Assembly: GCA_937982565.1 (NCBI GenBank)
Contig: CALJLN010000022.1
Span: forward strand, 1-64,000
Source: UBA2421 sp002343075
GTDB taxonomy: Bacteria; Planctomycetota; Phycisphaerae; Tepidisphaerales; Tepidisphaeraceae
Length of the DNA stretch: 64,000 bases
Direction: 5' to 3'
In this document: one piece after another, positions 25,797 through 34,054 of the stretch
Layout: the number at the start of each line of letters is the position of its first letter
How positions within the stretch are numbered: the stretch's first letter is position 1
The notes under the pieces: model-generated
What the model was told of the DNA's origin: nothing
What the model saw: only the letters and a program-made list of their open reading frames with translations
Databases searched by the model: none
Position numbers and translations under genes: made by a program

Positions 25797-26888
25797 ATGA
25801 AGCGCATTCTTGTCATCGCCGACGATTTTTCCGGGGCCGCGGAGATTGCGGGAATTGGGCATCGGTTCGGGCTTTCCACGCGCTTGTTCCGTGAACCTCT
25901 CGACGATGGGGGCGACGGGTTGACTGTTATTGATACCGACAGTCGCAGGTTGTCCGCAGAAGCCGCCGCCGCACGTGTTTCAACGGCACTCGGTTGTATG
26001 AACGCCCGTTGCTTTGATTTCGTTTACAAAAAGGTTGATTCAGTGCTGCGCGGGCCTGTTCGCGACGAAATTGTCACAGGACTGGCAGCAACTGCGAAGC
26101 GACGGTGTATTCTAATGCCGCAAAATCCTTCGCGCGGCCGGACCATTCGCGGAGGCGTGTACTTTGTTAATGAAACTCCACTTGAGCGCACGGAGTTCGC
26201 GCGCGATCCAGAGTATCCCGCAACCACATCTGACGCGCGGCAGCGCGCCGGGCTGCTGCAAACTGACACAAGCATTCTGCTACCCGACGCCGACTCGCTG
26301 GAAGACGTCCGCCGCACTGCAAGTTCGATCGCAGCCGATGTTCTGCCGGTTGGCGGGTCGGACTTTTTCGAGGCAATTCTCGGACACAACGGCTTTCACC
26401 CCGCGAATCACGCAACGCACGTCCCTTTGCCGCGCGGACGATTATTTGTCTGTGGCACTGCATCGGTGCAACGCGATGAACTCTTGCGGGCAGCACGCTC
26501 GCGAAACGTCGTTTCTTGTCCGGTTTCACTTCATGAGAATCCGCAGCAGAGCATCGACCTGGCTTCAACCGCCATGGCCGCCGGGAGTAGCGCGGTTGTC
26601 TATATCGAACATAAAGGGGCGAGATCGAAGTTGGCTGCCGATGAGTTACAGGCACGGTTGGTTGATTTATGCCACGCCGTCATGGCCGATAGCGAGGTGC
26701 GTACGCTCTTCGCCGAAGGTGGATCAACCGCGGCGGGCATTTGTGAGCGGTTGTCCTGGAAAAAGTTCGCGGTGCGGCGCGAATGGTCGCCCGGCGTGGT
26801 GGAGATGACGGCGGTTTCTCCCGAGGGGATTACTGTATTCATCGTGAAACCTGGCAGTTATGCTTGGCCTGAAGAAGTATGGCATTAA
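25797..26888 (+). CDS. Four-carbon acid sugar kinase family protein (DUF1537)
   Basis: This encodes 363 residues, somewhat short of the usual ~420. The N-terminal catalytic region has VIADDFSGAAEIAG (family DDxTG-type motif), then DFVYKKVDSVLRGPVRDEI, and the C-terminal ATP-binding half has LFAEGGSTAAGICERL and FIVKPGSYAWPEEVW, the usual LKPGxFG-like end. Characterised relatives (DtnK, DenK, OtnK) phosphorylate D-threonate, D-erythronate or related acids. It pairs with the PdxA gene 30 bp upstream. Confidence 0.88.
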   Translation: MKRILVIADDFSGAAEIAGIGHRFGLSTRLFREPLDDGGDGLTVIDTDSRRLSAEAAAARVSTALGCMNARCFDFVYKKVDSVLRGPVRDEIVTGLAATAKRRCILMPQNPSRGRTIRGGVYFVNETPLERTEFARDPEYPATTSDARQRAGLLQTDTSILLPDADSLEDVRRTASSIAADVLPVGGSDFFEAILGHNGFHPANHATHVPLPRGRLFVCGTASVQRDELLRAARSRNVVSCPVSLHENPQQSIDLASTAMAAGSSAVVYIEHKGARSKLAADELQARLVDLCHAVMADSEVRTLFAEGGSTAAGICERLSWKKFAVRREWSPGVVEMTAVSPEGITVFIVKPGSYAWPEEVWH

Positions 26889-27676
26889 CTGAACTCAATC
26901 CCACGCCGCAGAAGATTGGCTCGATCCCCTTCCGCGCCGCCCTGGCCGGCGGGTGGATCGATCAGCCGTTTGTCTCGCGCCTCAACCCCGCCCCACCGGG
27001 GTCCATGGTGACCGTCAGTTTGCACCCGACAATCGGTTTCATGGATCGCGCCGGCATGGCTACCGGCACCCGAAAGGTCGCCGACTTACTCTGGAACCGT
27101 CAACTTCCCACCCGGCCGCGCGATGAACTGGTACAGGAGCTATATTCGCGCGAAAATGCAGGATTGAGCGATCCATCGGGGTCGCAGGATATGATCGGGC
27201 TGATTTATCCGGGCGTCTGCCGCCTCGACTACGATGCCACCCATGCTGACGGGATTTTCCCGGCGCATATCGAGTGTTGCACCGAGCCGGACGTGTGCGA
27301 CTGGATTCAACAGGTGCTGCATGTGATTGAGGTCGCGCCGCGCCCACAGGGTTATCATCCGCTTGGCGAGCAAAACTTGAGCGGCGAGTGGGTACAACGG
27401 CTCGGCGAGACGGGCAAGGCATGTTTTAGTGCCATTGTTAACAAGGATTTGCGCGCGTTGGGGGCGAGCATGAATGCGTGCATGCAATGCTGGCAGACAC
27501 TGCTGCCGCAGACGGTGCGCCACCCGACTATTCAGGTCGACCTCGAGGCGATCCTTGCCGATTACCAATCGCGATATCCGGGCGCGATGTACAGCGGTTG
27601 CGGCGGGGGCTATCTGTACGTTGTTTCAGACGAACCCGTTCCGGGCGCGTTTAAAGTCTCTGTCCGCCGTGCATAA
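26879..27676 (+). CDS. GHMP-superfamily kinase-like protein
   Basis: This encodes 265 residues, overlapping the DUF1537 kinase gene by 10 bp. The N-terminal IPFRAALAGGWIDQPFVSRL resembles GHMP motif 1 regions of heptose/galactose-type kinases, GLSDPSGSQDMIGLI occupies the place of the phosphate-binding motif 2 (normally GxGSSA-like) and YSGCGGGYLYVV is motif 3. The glycine-rich motif 2 is short and atypical, so activity is uncertain. It sits 11 bp before a cytidylyltransferase gene; kinase plus nucleotidyltransferase is how activated sugars are made, as in the HddA/HddC heptose system. A nucleotide-activating role is therefore proposed; the substrate is unknown. Confidence 0.65.
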   Translation: MALTELNPTPQKIGSIPFRAALAGGWIDQPFVSRLNPAPPGSMVTVSLHPTIGFMDRAGMATGTRKVADLLWNRQLPTRPRDELVQELYSRENAGLSDPSGSQDMIGLIYPGVCRLDYDATHADGIFPAHIECCTEPDVCDWIQQVLHVIEVAPRPQGYHPLGEQNLSGEWVQRLGETGKACFSAIVNKDLRALGASMNACMQCWQTLLPQTVRHPTIQVDLEAILADYQSRYPGAMYSGCGGGYLYVVSDEPVPGAFKVSVRRA

Positions 27677-27687
27677 CATAACTTCTT

Positions 27688-28455
27688 ATGAGACATGTAT
27701 TTACATCTGGCGCTTTTGATGACATCCGCGCCGCAGACATTCGCTTTCTGGAGGAGGCGGCGAAGATAGGCGCCCTGACGGTCGACTTATGGAGCGACGA
27801 GCAAATCGCCACCCTCACCGGCAGCCCGCCAAAGTTTCCCGCCGCCGAGCGGCGCTACTTTCTGGAGGCTGTTCGCTATGTCTCACGCGTTGTCGAAGAC
27901 GAGCCAGCACAGTTAGACGGGACGATTCAAGTCGTCCGCGCGTCTACCGCCCAGAATCCGCCCGCAGGCGCGGTGGTGATCGATGAATCGGCGATTCTCG
28001 CCTATCCGCCGGTGCCCATCTGCCCGGCCAATCCGCGGTCAGATCGGAAGAAGGTGCTTGTCACAGGGTGCTTTGACTGGTTTCACAGCGGGCATGTGCG
28101 GTTCTTCGAGGAAGTGAGCGAGATTGGTGATTTGTATGTCATCGTCGGCCACGACGCCAACATTCGACTCCTCAAAGGCGAAGGCCACCCGCTGCTGCCC
28201 GAACACCAGCGGCGATATGTCGCCGGCGCCATCCGGTTTGCAAAAATGGCACTCATTTCCAGCGGAGAGGGTTGGCTCGACGCCGAACCGGAAATCGACC
28301 GCCTCCGCCCGGATATCTACGCAGTCAATGAAGACGGCGACCGTTCCGAAAAGGCCGATTTCTGCGCGCGAAAGGGAATTGAGTATCGCGTGTTGAAGCG
28401 CGCACCGAAACTTGGCCTGCCAAAGCGATCGAGTACAGACCTGCGCGGGTTCTGA
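27688..28455 (+). CDS. Tandem cytidylyltransferase-like protein with degenerate N-terminal domain
   Basis: This encodes 255 residues built from two copies of a cytidylyltransferase-type nucleotide-binding fold. Domain 2 (~128-255) has the intact signature VLVTGCFDWFHSGHVRFFEE (HxGH), then GHDANIRLLKGEGHPLLP and, near the end, RSSTDLRGF in place of the ISSTxI motif. Domain 1 (~1-75) aligns with it (VFTSGAFDDIRAADIRFLEE, KFPAAERRYFLEAVRYV) but its HxGH is replaced by IRAAD, so it should be catalytically dead. Domain 2 would transfer CMP to a phosphorylated substrate. It directly follows the GHMP-like kinase gene and precedes the pectin esterase gene. Confidence 0.8.
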   Translation: MRHVFTSGAFDDIRAADIRFLEEAAKIGALTVDLWSDEQIATLTGSPPKFPAAERRYFLEAVRYVSRVVEDEPAQLDGTIQVVRASTAQNPPAGAVVIDESAILAYPPVPICPANPRSDRKKVLVTGCFDWFHSGHVRFFEEVSEIGDLYVIVGHDANIRLLKGEGHPLLPEHQRRYVAGAIRFAKMALISSGEGWLDAEPEIDRLRPDIYAVNEDGDRSEKADFCARKGIEYRVLKRAPKLGLPKRSSTDLRGF

Positions 28456-28554
28456 TTTCGCCTCCGCCGGTCAGGATTGCCGCGAAAGTGCAACGCTTTC
28501 GCGCGACTCTGCAACGTTGGTTCATTCACCCCCTTTCCCGCGGCGAGTACTGTA

Positions 28555-29385
28555 ATGCCGCGGTTGACGCGACGCGGGTCGCTCGGCAACTGCGTCGGCC
28601 TGGTCTCACTTTTTCGATGGATCGCGTACATGCCGCCACTAGCGATGATCTTCGGGATGGCAGCCCTGAGCCTGGGTGCGGCATTTTGGGCAGCAGAGTC
28701 TCCGGCCACGGTGCCGACGAAGCAGATTCGTCTTGTGCTGGTCGGCGATTCCACCGTCACCGATACCGCCGGATGGGGTCTGGGCTTTCGCAAGCTTCTC
28801 ACCGCAGATGTGGAGTGCATCAACCTCGCCAAGGGAGGCCGCAGTTCCAGGAGTTTTCGCGCCGAGGGCCACTGGGATACGGTTGCGGATTTGAAGCCGG
28901 ATTACGTCCTCATCCAGTTCGGACATAACGACCAGCCGGGTAAAGGCCCCGAGCGCGAGACCGACGCAGCGACCGAATTCCCGGAAAACCTCGCTCGATA
29001 TGTGCGCGAAGCGCGTGATGCCGGCGCAACCCCCATTCTCGTCACATCGCTCACGCGGCGTCGATTTGGGAACGATGGAAAAATTCACTCCGACCTCGAC
29101 CCCTACGTCGCCGGCTGCCGCGCTGCAGCCGAGCAAACTGGGGCACCGCTGATCGACCTGCACTCCCGCAGCATCGAGTTTTGTAATGCGCTTGGAAGGG
29201 ATCGCTGCGAGCAGGAACTTTCTCCCCGGAAAGATGATGGCAGCTACGACAGCACCCATCTGACCGCCCATGGCAGCGACTTGATCGCGCCGCTCGTGGC
29301 GGCAGAGTTGGTTCGCGTGGTGCCGGATTTGGGGCCGCACATCCACAGGAAGGCACCCGCGACAGAAGGAACGCGCAATCAATGA
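28555..29385 (+). CDS. SGNH hydrolase, rhamnogalacturonan acetylesterase-type
   Basis: This encodes 276 residues from ATG 28555; ATG 28630 is an alternative that loses the basic n-region. The start TRR...LSLGAAFWAA looks like a signal peptide. SGNH blocks are in order: LVLVGDSTVTDTAGWG (Ser nucleophile in GDS), INLAKGGRSSRSF (Gly), QFGHNDQPGKGP (Asn) and YDSTHLTAHG (Asp-x-x-His). This pattern matches CE12-type rhamnogalacturonan acetylesterases, which remove acetyl groups from pectin. The stop overlaps the GH28 start (ATGATG at 29382), so the two genes are coupled. Confidence 0.88.
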   Translation: MPRLTRRGSLGNCVGLVSLFRWIAYMPPLAMIFGMAALSLGAAFWAAESPATVPTKQIRLVLVGDSTVTDTAGWGLGFRKLLTADVECINLAKGGRSSRSFRAEGHWDTVADLKPDYVLIQFGHNDQPGKGPERETDAATEFPENLARYVREARDAGATPILVTSLTRRRFGNDGKIHSDLDPYVAGCRAAAEQTGAPLIDLHSRSIEFCNALGRDRCEQELSPRKDDGSYDSTHLTAHGSDLIAPLVAAELVRVVPDLGPHIHRKAPATEGTRNQ

Positions 29386-30746
29386 TGTATGACATCACCC
29401 AGTTCGGTGCCGTCGGCGACGGAAGCACGTTCGCCGGTTCAGCGATTCACAGCGCAATCGATGCCGCCGCCGGCGCGGGCGGCGGGACGGTTGTTGTTCC
29501 CGCGGGCCGTTTCCTCACTGGATCAATCACTCTTAAGAGTAACATCACGCTTCACCTCGAACCCGGTGCCGTACTGCTTGGCACTGGTAACCCCGACCAC
29601 TTTCCGCTCTGGCGCAGCAAGTGGGAAGGCACCGCCGTCGACGGCCAGCCTGGCCGTGCGCCGATGATTGGAGGCGAAGGACTGCGAAACATCGCCATTA
29701 CGGGCCGGGGCACGATTGACGGCGCGGGAAAGTGGTGGTGGCAGAACATGAAAACCATGTCGCCACCGAATGTCCGGCCGACGCTCATCCGGTTTGTCGA
29801 CTGCTACAATGTTCGCATCGAGGGTATCACCGTCACCAACTCTCCGAGTTGGACCATCACTCCGCTGGCTTGCGACAACGTGACCATCACCGGTATCACC
29901 GTCATCAACCCACCCGATTCGCCCAACACCGATGGAATCAACCCCGACTCATGCCGGAATGTGCGCATCAGCGACTGCCATATTGATGTGGGCGACGACT
30001 GCATCACCATCAAAAGCGGCAAGGAAACCGATAACCGTCAGCGATACCAGGCGTGTGAGAACATCACCATCACCAACTGCACCCTGCTCCACGGTCACGG
30101 CGGTGTGGTCATCGGCAGTGAGATAACCGGGTCGGTGAGAAACGTGGTCATCAGCAACTGTGTCTTCATCGGCACGGATCGCGGCATCCGGATCAAGGCC
30201 CGCCGAGGTCGTGGCGGGGTGGTGGAAGACATTCGCGCCAGTAACCTGATTATGGATGGCGTGCTTTGTCCGATCGTGGTTAACCTTTTCTACGGCTGCG
30301 GGGCATGGGGCGACAAGAAAGTGACCGAAACCGGCCCGATGCCGGTTAATGAGGGCACGCCGCAGTTCCGGCGGTTCCGATTCAGCAATATCACCGCACG
30401 CAGGGTGAAGTTTGCCGCCGCCTACATCCTCGGGCTGCCGGAGATGTTTGCGCAGGACATGATCATCAGCGATTGCTCGCTGCACCTTGACCCGGACAAC
30501 ACCGAATCGGGCACGGCGGCGATGGCGTCGGTGGCCAAGGTGCAGTGTCGGGGCGGATTTACGGCGCAGAACGTTGATCAACTGATCCTCCGAAACGTCG
30601 ATGTGGCTCATCAGGTGGGCCCGGCGTTTTCCATCGAAAACGGGCGGTCGATCGAACTTCGCGGCATTACCGCACGAACGCCCGACGAATCGGTCGAGCC
30701 TGTCGAACTGCGAAATATTGTCGATTCGAGCGTCATCAACACGTAA
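29382..30746 (+). CDS. GH28 family polygalacturonase
   Basis: This encodes 454 residues, a right-handed beta-helix glycosidase. The GH28 catalytic signature is present: SPNTDGINPDSC (catalytic Asp), VGDDCITIKSG (two catalytic Asp), GHGGVVIGSE (His) and RGIRIKARRG (RIK substrate binding). It hydrolyses alpha-1,4-galacturonan, probably oligogalacturonides in an exo manner. No signal peptide is visible: the protein begins directly with MMYDITQFGAVGDG, the first beta-helix strand. It may thus act inside the cell on imported oligosaccharides; a missed upstream leader is blocked because the start overlaps the esterase gene. Confidence 0.92.
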   Translation: MMYDITQFGAVGDGSTFAGSAIHSAIDAAAGAGGGTVVVPAGRFLTGSITLKSNITLHLEPGAVLLGTGNPDHFPLWRSKWEGTAVDGQPGRAPMIGGEGLRNIAITGRGTIDGAGKWWWQNMKTMSPPNVRPTLIRFVDCYNVRIEGITVTNSPSWTITPLACDNVTITGITVINPPDSPNTDGINPDSCRNVRISDCHIDVGDDCITIKSGKETDNRQRYQACENITITNCTLLHGHGGVVIGSEITGSVRNVVISNCVFIGTDRGIRIKARRGRGGVVEDIRASNLIMDGVLCPIVVNLFYGCGAWGDKKVTETGPMPVNEGTPQFRRFRFSNITARRVKFAAAYILGLPEMFAQDMIISDCSLHLDPDNTESGTAAMASVAKVQCRGGFTAQNVDQLILRNVDVAHQVGPAFSIENGRSIELRGITARTPDESVEPVELRNIVDSSVINT

Positions 30747-30782
30747 GCGGCTGGCCTGAAACTGGGTAACATTTCCGACAGC

Positions 30783-31799
30783 ATGAGTAGTAAGCAGACA
30801 AGATTGGCCATGATCGGCACGCGCGGCCACCACGGGATCGTGCTTCGGGAACTGGCGGCACTGCCAGCGGTAGATCTCGTTGCGGCCGCCTCCGGCGGCG
30901 AGGGTGATTCAACCGCGGCGATCACCGAGTGGTGCGGCAAGAATGATCGCGCGCCGACGATGTTCGACAACTGGCGCGAGATGCTCGACGCCGTAAAGCC
31001 CGATGCCGCCGTCGTTTGCGGGCCGTTTGAGCTGCATGCAGAGATGATTAGCGCCGCTATGCAGCGGGGCATTCATGTCTTTGCCGAGAAGCCCTGCGCG
31101 CTGACGTTCGATGATCTCGCGGCGATCCGACAATGTGCCGAGGCCCACCCGGCGATTCACCTTGCGGCGATGATGCAAAGCCGATACGACCCCGGCTTCT
31201 ACACCGCCTGGAGGTTGATCGGCGAAGGCGCGATCGGCGAGGTGCGGCTTATCAATGCCCGAAAAGCGTACAAGAGAGGCCAGCGCGCCGACTATTACCG
31301 CAACCGGCAAACTTATGGCGGCACCATTCCCTGGGTGGGGAGCCATGCGATCGACTGGATGTTGTGGTTTGCCGGGGTGCGGCCAGAGTCGGTCACCGCC
31401 GCCCAATCGCGAATGCACAACGGCGGTATCGGCACGATGGAATCGTCGGCGGCTTGCCTTTTTAGGCTCGCGGGGGAACGAATCGGGACGGTCAGCATCG
31501 ATGTGCTCCGGCCAGAAAATGCAACCACCCACGGCGACGACTGGATCCGCGCGGTCGGGTCGGCCGGGGTAATCGAAGCGCGGCCCGATCGAATTACTCT
31601 TATCAACGCCGGCAACGACGGCACACTGCCCGTCGCCGTCGCCTGCGACCGCAAGCCCTTCGCAGATTTCATCCAACACATTCGCGGCGAACGCAATGCG
31701 ATCATCGGTGCGCCAGAGACAATCAACCTCACCGAAGCTCTTTTGCTTGCCCAGCAGTCGGCGGATGAACAGCGGGAAGTTTACTTTCCTCAACAGTAA
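30783..31799 (+). CDS. Gfo/Idh/MocA family oxidoreductase
   Basis: This encodes 338 residues. The N-terminal Rossmann fold starts RLAMIGTRGHHGIVLRELAA, has FAEKPCALTFDD (the EKP motif) and continues to a C-terminal alpha/beta domain with YDPGFYTAWRLIGEGAIGEV and VGSHAIDWMLWFAG. Such enzymes are NAD(P)-dependent sugar or sugar-acid dehydrogenases. As last gene of the operon it probably acts on a uronate or a derivative. Its last 71 bp overlap the convergent symporter gene at 31729-33798. Confidence 0.88.
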   Translation: MSSKQTRLAMIGTRGHHGIVLRELAALPAVDLVAAASGGEGDSTAAITEWCGKNDRAPTMFDNWREMLDAVKPDAAVVCGPFELHAEMISAAMQRGIHVFAEKPCALTFDDLAAIRQCAEAHPAIHLAAMMQSRYDPGFYTAWRLIGEGAIGEVRLINARKAYKRGQRADYYRNRQTYGGTIPWVGSHAIDWMLWFAGVRPESVTAAQSRMHNGGIGTMESSAACLFRLAGERIGTVSIDVLRPENATTHGDDWIRAVGSAGVIEARPDRITLINAGNDGTLPVAVACDRKPFADFIQHIRGERNAIIGAPETINLTEALLLAQQSADEQREVYFPQQ

Positions 31800-33798
31800 A
31801 GCCGCGCGGCTCGCCGGGCGCATCCACCCGTCCATCGTCATTTGCATCGCGCTTCATCGTCGACAGTGCACGGAAGAAGTCGAAAATATCGCGTATCCCC
31901 CCAATGCTGAACCAGACAAGCGTTGCAACCGCGATGATGAACGGGAAGCCGATCGCGGTGATCATCCAGTAGTTCGCCCACCAACTGACGGGCCAGTCGT
32001 AGAATGCGATGTTCCAGATCGAGATGACGACGTTCACCGCCAGCAACATCATCGCCCACCAGAAAATGCCGCCGGACACGAGCTTGTCGGTAAAGGTGAA
32101 ATTGGAGTCAAACTTCAGGATGTTGCGCAACGAGAAGCGATGCCGAAGCGATGTCGAGGTGCCTGCGTTTTCACCTTCGAGGGCATATTCCCCGCGGTGC
32201 AGCATCTTGTCGAGGTTGTAATCTTGCCGGCACGTCAGCAGCGAAACAACGATGTAAACCGCCACCGCGGCGAGGGCCGCGACGAAAGCAGTTTGCAGGC
32301 CGTTAAAGAAAAACCTGGCCGGCGTCGCAATATCAAAATTGGCTGCCAGCGACTGCACAATCGCCCAGCCGGTGGAGTTACTCATGACGACGCCCAGGAG
32401 CGTTAGAATCGACCCAGTAAGCCCGGCAGCCCATGCCGCCGAGGTCGTGCCCTTTCGCCAGTAAAGCCCCCCGATGATGGCCGCCCCCGCCCCGCCGGTG
32501 AACACCCCCGCCGTCAGTGCCCACCAGAGCGTGATGTACTGAGTCTGTTGAAACAACAGGCTGAAACAAAACCCGAAAGTCGCCACGCCGATGACCGAAA
32601 AACGCAATGCCCAGATGTGTTGCATCGGCGTAAACGCCTTCTTCCGTAGCGGGACAATCACATCCTGCACAAAAATGCTGCCCCATGAGTGCATATGCCC
32701 CGAGTCGCCCGCGAGCAGCCCCATGACCATCATCGCCACAAACAGCCCCTTCACGCCCACCGGCAGGAGGTAACTGAGCGCAATCGGCACCGTCATCTGC
32801 TTCTGAATGTAAGGGTCTTCAATCGAATTGATGCTGGCATGAATCGGCGCCGCGGTCTCGGTGAAATCGGGGTGCTGCAGATAAGTCAACGCACAGACGC
32901 CAAGCAAAAGAATCATCAGCAGCCGCGCGTAGGTTCGCCAGTGGCCCAGCACATGACCCATACGCGATTCGTGCGCCGACTTTGCCGCGGAGTTGAAGCC
33001 CTGCTTATTCTGCAGCGCCATGGTCGTGTAAATGTTCAGCAGCAGTGCCATGACGATGAAGGCAAAGTTAAAATCTTCCACTTCATGGGCATCAAACGGG
33101 TCGATATGCGAGTACCCCGGCGGCGCGTTGGCCATCGTTTCGACTACTTCCGGCCAGGTGATGATGAACGAAATCGCGATCGCGATAATGATGTAGATTC
33201 CGTGCGACAGAATGCCCTCTATGCAATCTGTCACCATCAGCGTCACCTGCCCGCCCACCAGGATCATGAAGACCGTACACGACAGGTACGCCGCCATGAT
33301 GAGGGCCATCGTGCTAAGGTCAAACCCCATCACGTTCACATGATGCGGCAACTGCAGAAAGTAGATGAAGAACCGCGCGCTCACTGCGGGAAAAATGCCG
33401 TAGTTGAGGATGCCGCTCAGAAACGCCAGGCCGCCCATGTAGAGCCTGAACCCCCGGCTGTATCGCTTCTCAAGGAACTGCGCCAATGTCATGGCACGGG
33501 TCTCGCGGAAGCGGTAGACCACAAAACCGGTGATGCCGATCAGCAAGATTACGGGGACAGAGATCTTCTCCCAGAAGTTAAGCACAAACCCGCTCACCAG
33601 CACGATCTCAAACTTGCTCATCGTGTTGGCCAGGCCGGAGTCTGACTCGCCTCGGGCGTTGGCGAGCAGGTATCGGCCAGCGCACCGCCCTGCCGAGAGG
33701 AAGTCGGCAACGCTTCGGACGTATCGATGCGTGAAAATCGCAACGCCAAACACCAGAAGAATCGGCAGCGCGACGAGAATCCAGTCAATAGTGTGCAT
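31729..33798 (-). CDS. Sodium:solute symporter (SSS) family transporter
   Basis: This encodes 689 residues with at least 13 hydrophobic helices and the SSS-type core (YVRSVADFLSAGRCAGRYLL near the N-terminus; GITGFVVYRFRETRAMTLAQ; WALTAGVFTGGAGAAIIGGL). The N-terminal periplasm-facing helix starts at residue ~5. It likely imports sugar or uronate products of pectin breakdown, judged from the neighbours. The C-terminal tail carries DANDDGRVDAPGE, an EF-hand-like loop resembling a dockerin repeat, unusual on a transporter tail and probably coincidental. It overlaps the convergent Gfo/Idh gene by 71 bp and diverges from the pectate lyase gene across 256 bp, where promoters of both should lie. 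Confidence 0.88.
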   Translation of the reverse strand: MHTIDWILVALPILLVFGVAIFTHRYVRSVADFLSAGRCAGRYLLANARGESDSGLANTMSKFEIVLVSGFVLNFWEKISVPVILLIGITGFVVYRFRETRAMTLAQFLEKRYSRGFRLYMGGLAFLSGILNYGIFPAVSARFFIYFLQLPHHVNVMGFDLSTMALIMAAYLSCTVFMILVGGQVTLMVTDCIEGILSHGIYIIIAIAISFIITWPEVVETMANAPPGYSHIDPFDAHEVEDFNFAFIVMALLLNIYTTMALQNKQGFNSAAKSAHESRMGHVLGHWRTYARLLMILLLGVCALTYLQHPDFTETAAPIHASINSIEDPYIQKQMTVPIALSYLLPVGVKGLFVAMMVMGLLAGDSGHMHSWGSIFVQDVIVPLRKKAFTPMQHIWALRFSVIGVATFGFCFSLLFQQTQYITLWWALTAGVFTGGAGAAIIGGLYWRKGTTSAAWAAGLTGSILTLLGVVMSNSTGWAIVQSLAANFDIATPARFFFNGLQTAFVAALAAVAVYIVVSLLTCRQDYNLDKMLHRGEYALEGENAGTSTSLRHRFSLRNILKFDSNFTFTDKLVSGGIFWWAMMLLAVNVVISIWNIAFYDWPVSWWANYWMITAIGFPFIIAVATLVWFSIGGIRDIFDFFRALSTMKRDANDDGRVDAPGEPRGFTVEESKLPAVHPPTAGQAKELR

Positions 33799-34054
33799 AG
33801 AAGTGATTACCCGAAGACCTCAATCCGCGACATTTCCGCTCATTCAATACCACGAATCACAAACACCCGCCGCATCCTGCGATGCCAAAACTGTGACACA
33901 AATCGACCAGCGGCACCCGATTTACCCGATCTGCGCTCTTTGAGAAGACTCTGACGCTGGATTGCACTGCCTTCGCCGCAAAAGCGAAATAGATTGCCGA
34001 TGCCGCACAACAACTTTGGCGTAAACTGCCCCCGGGTGGTTTGAGGAGACATGA

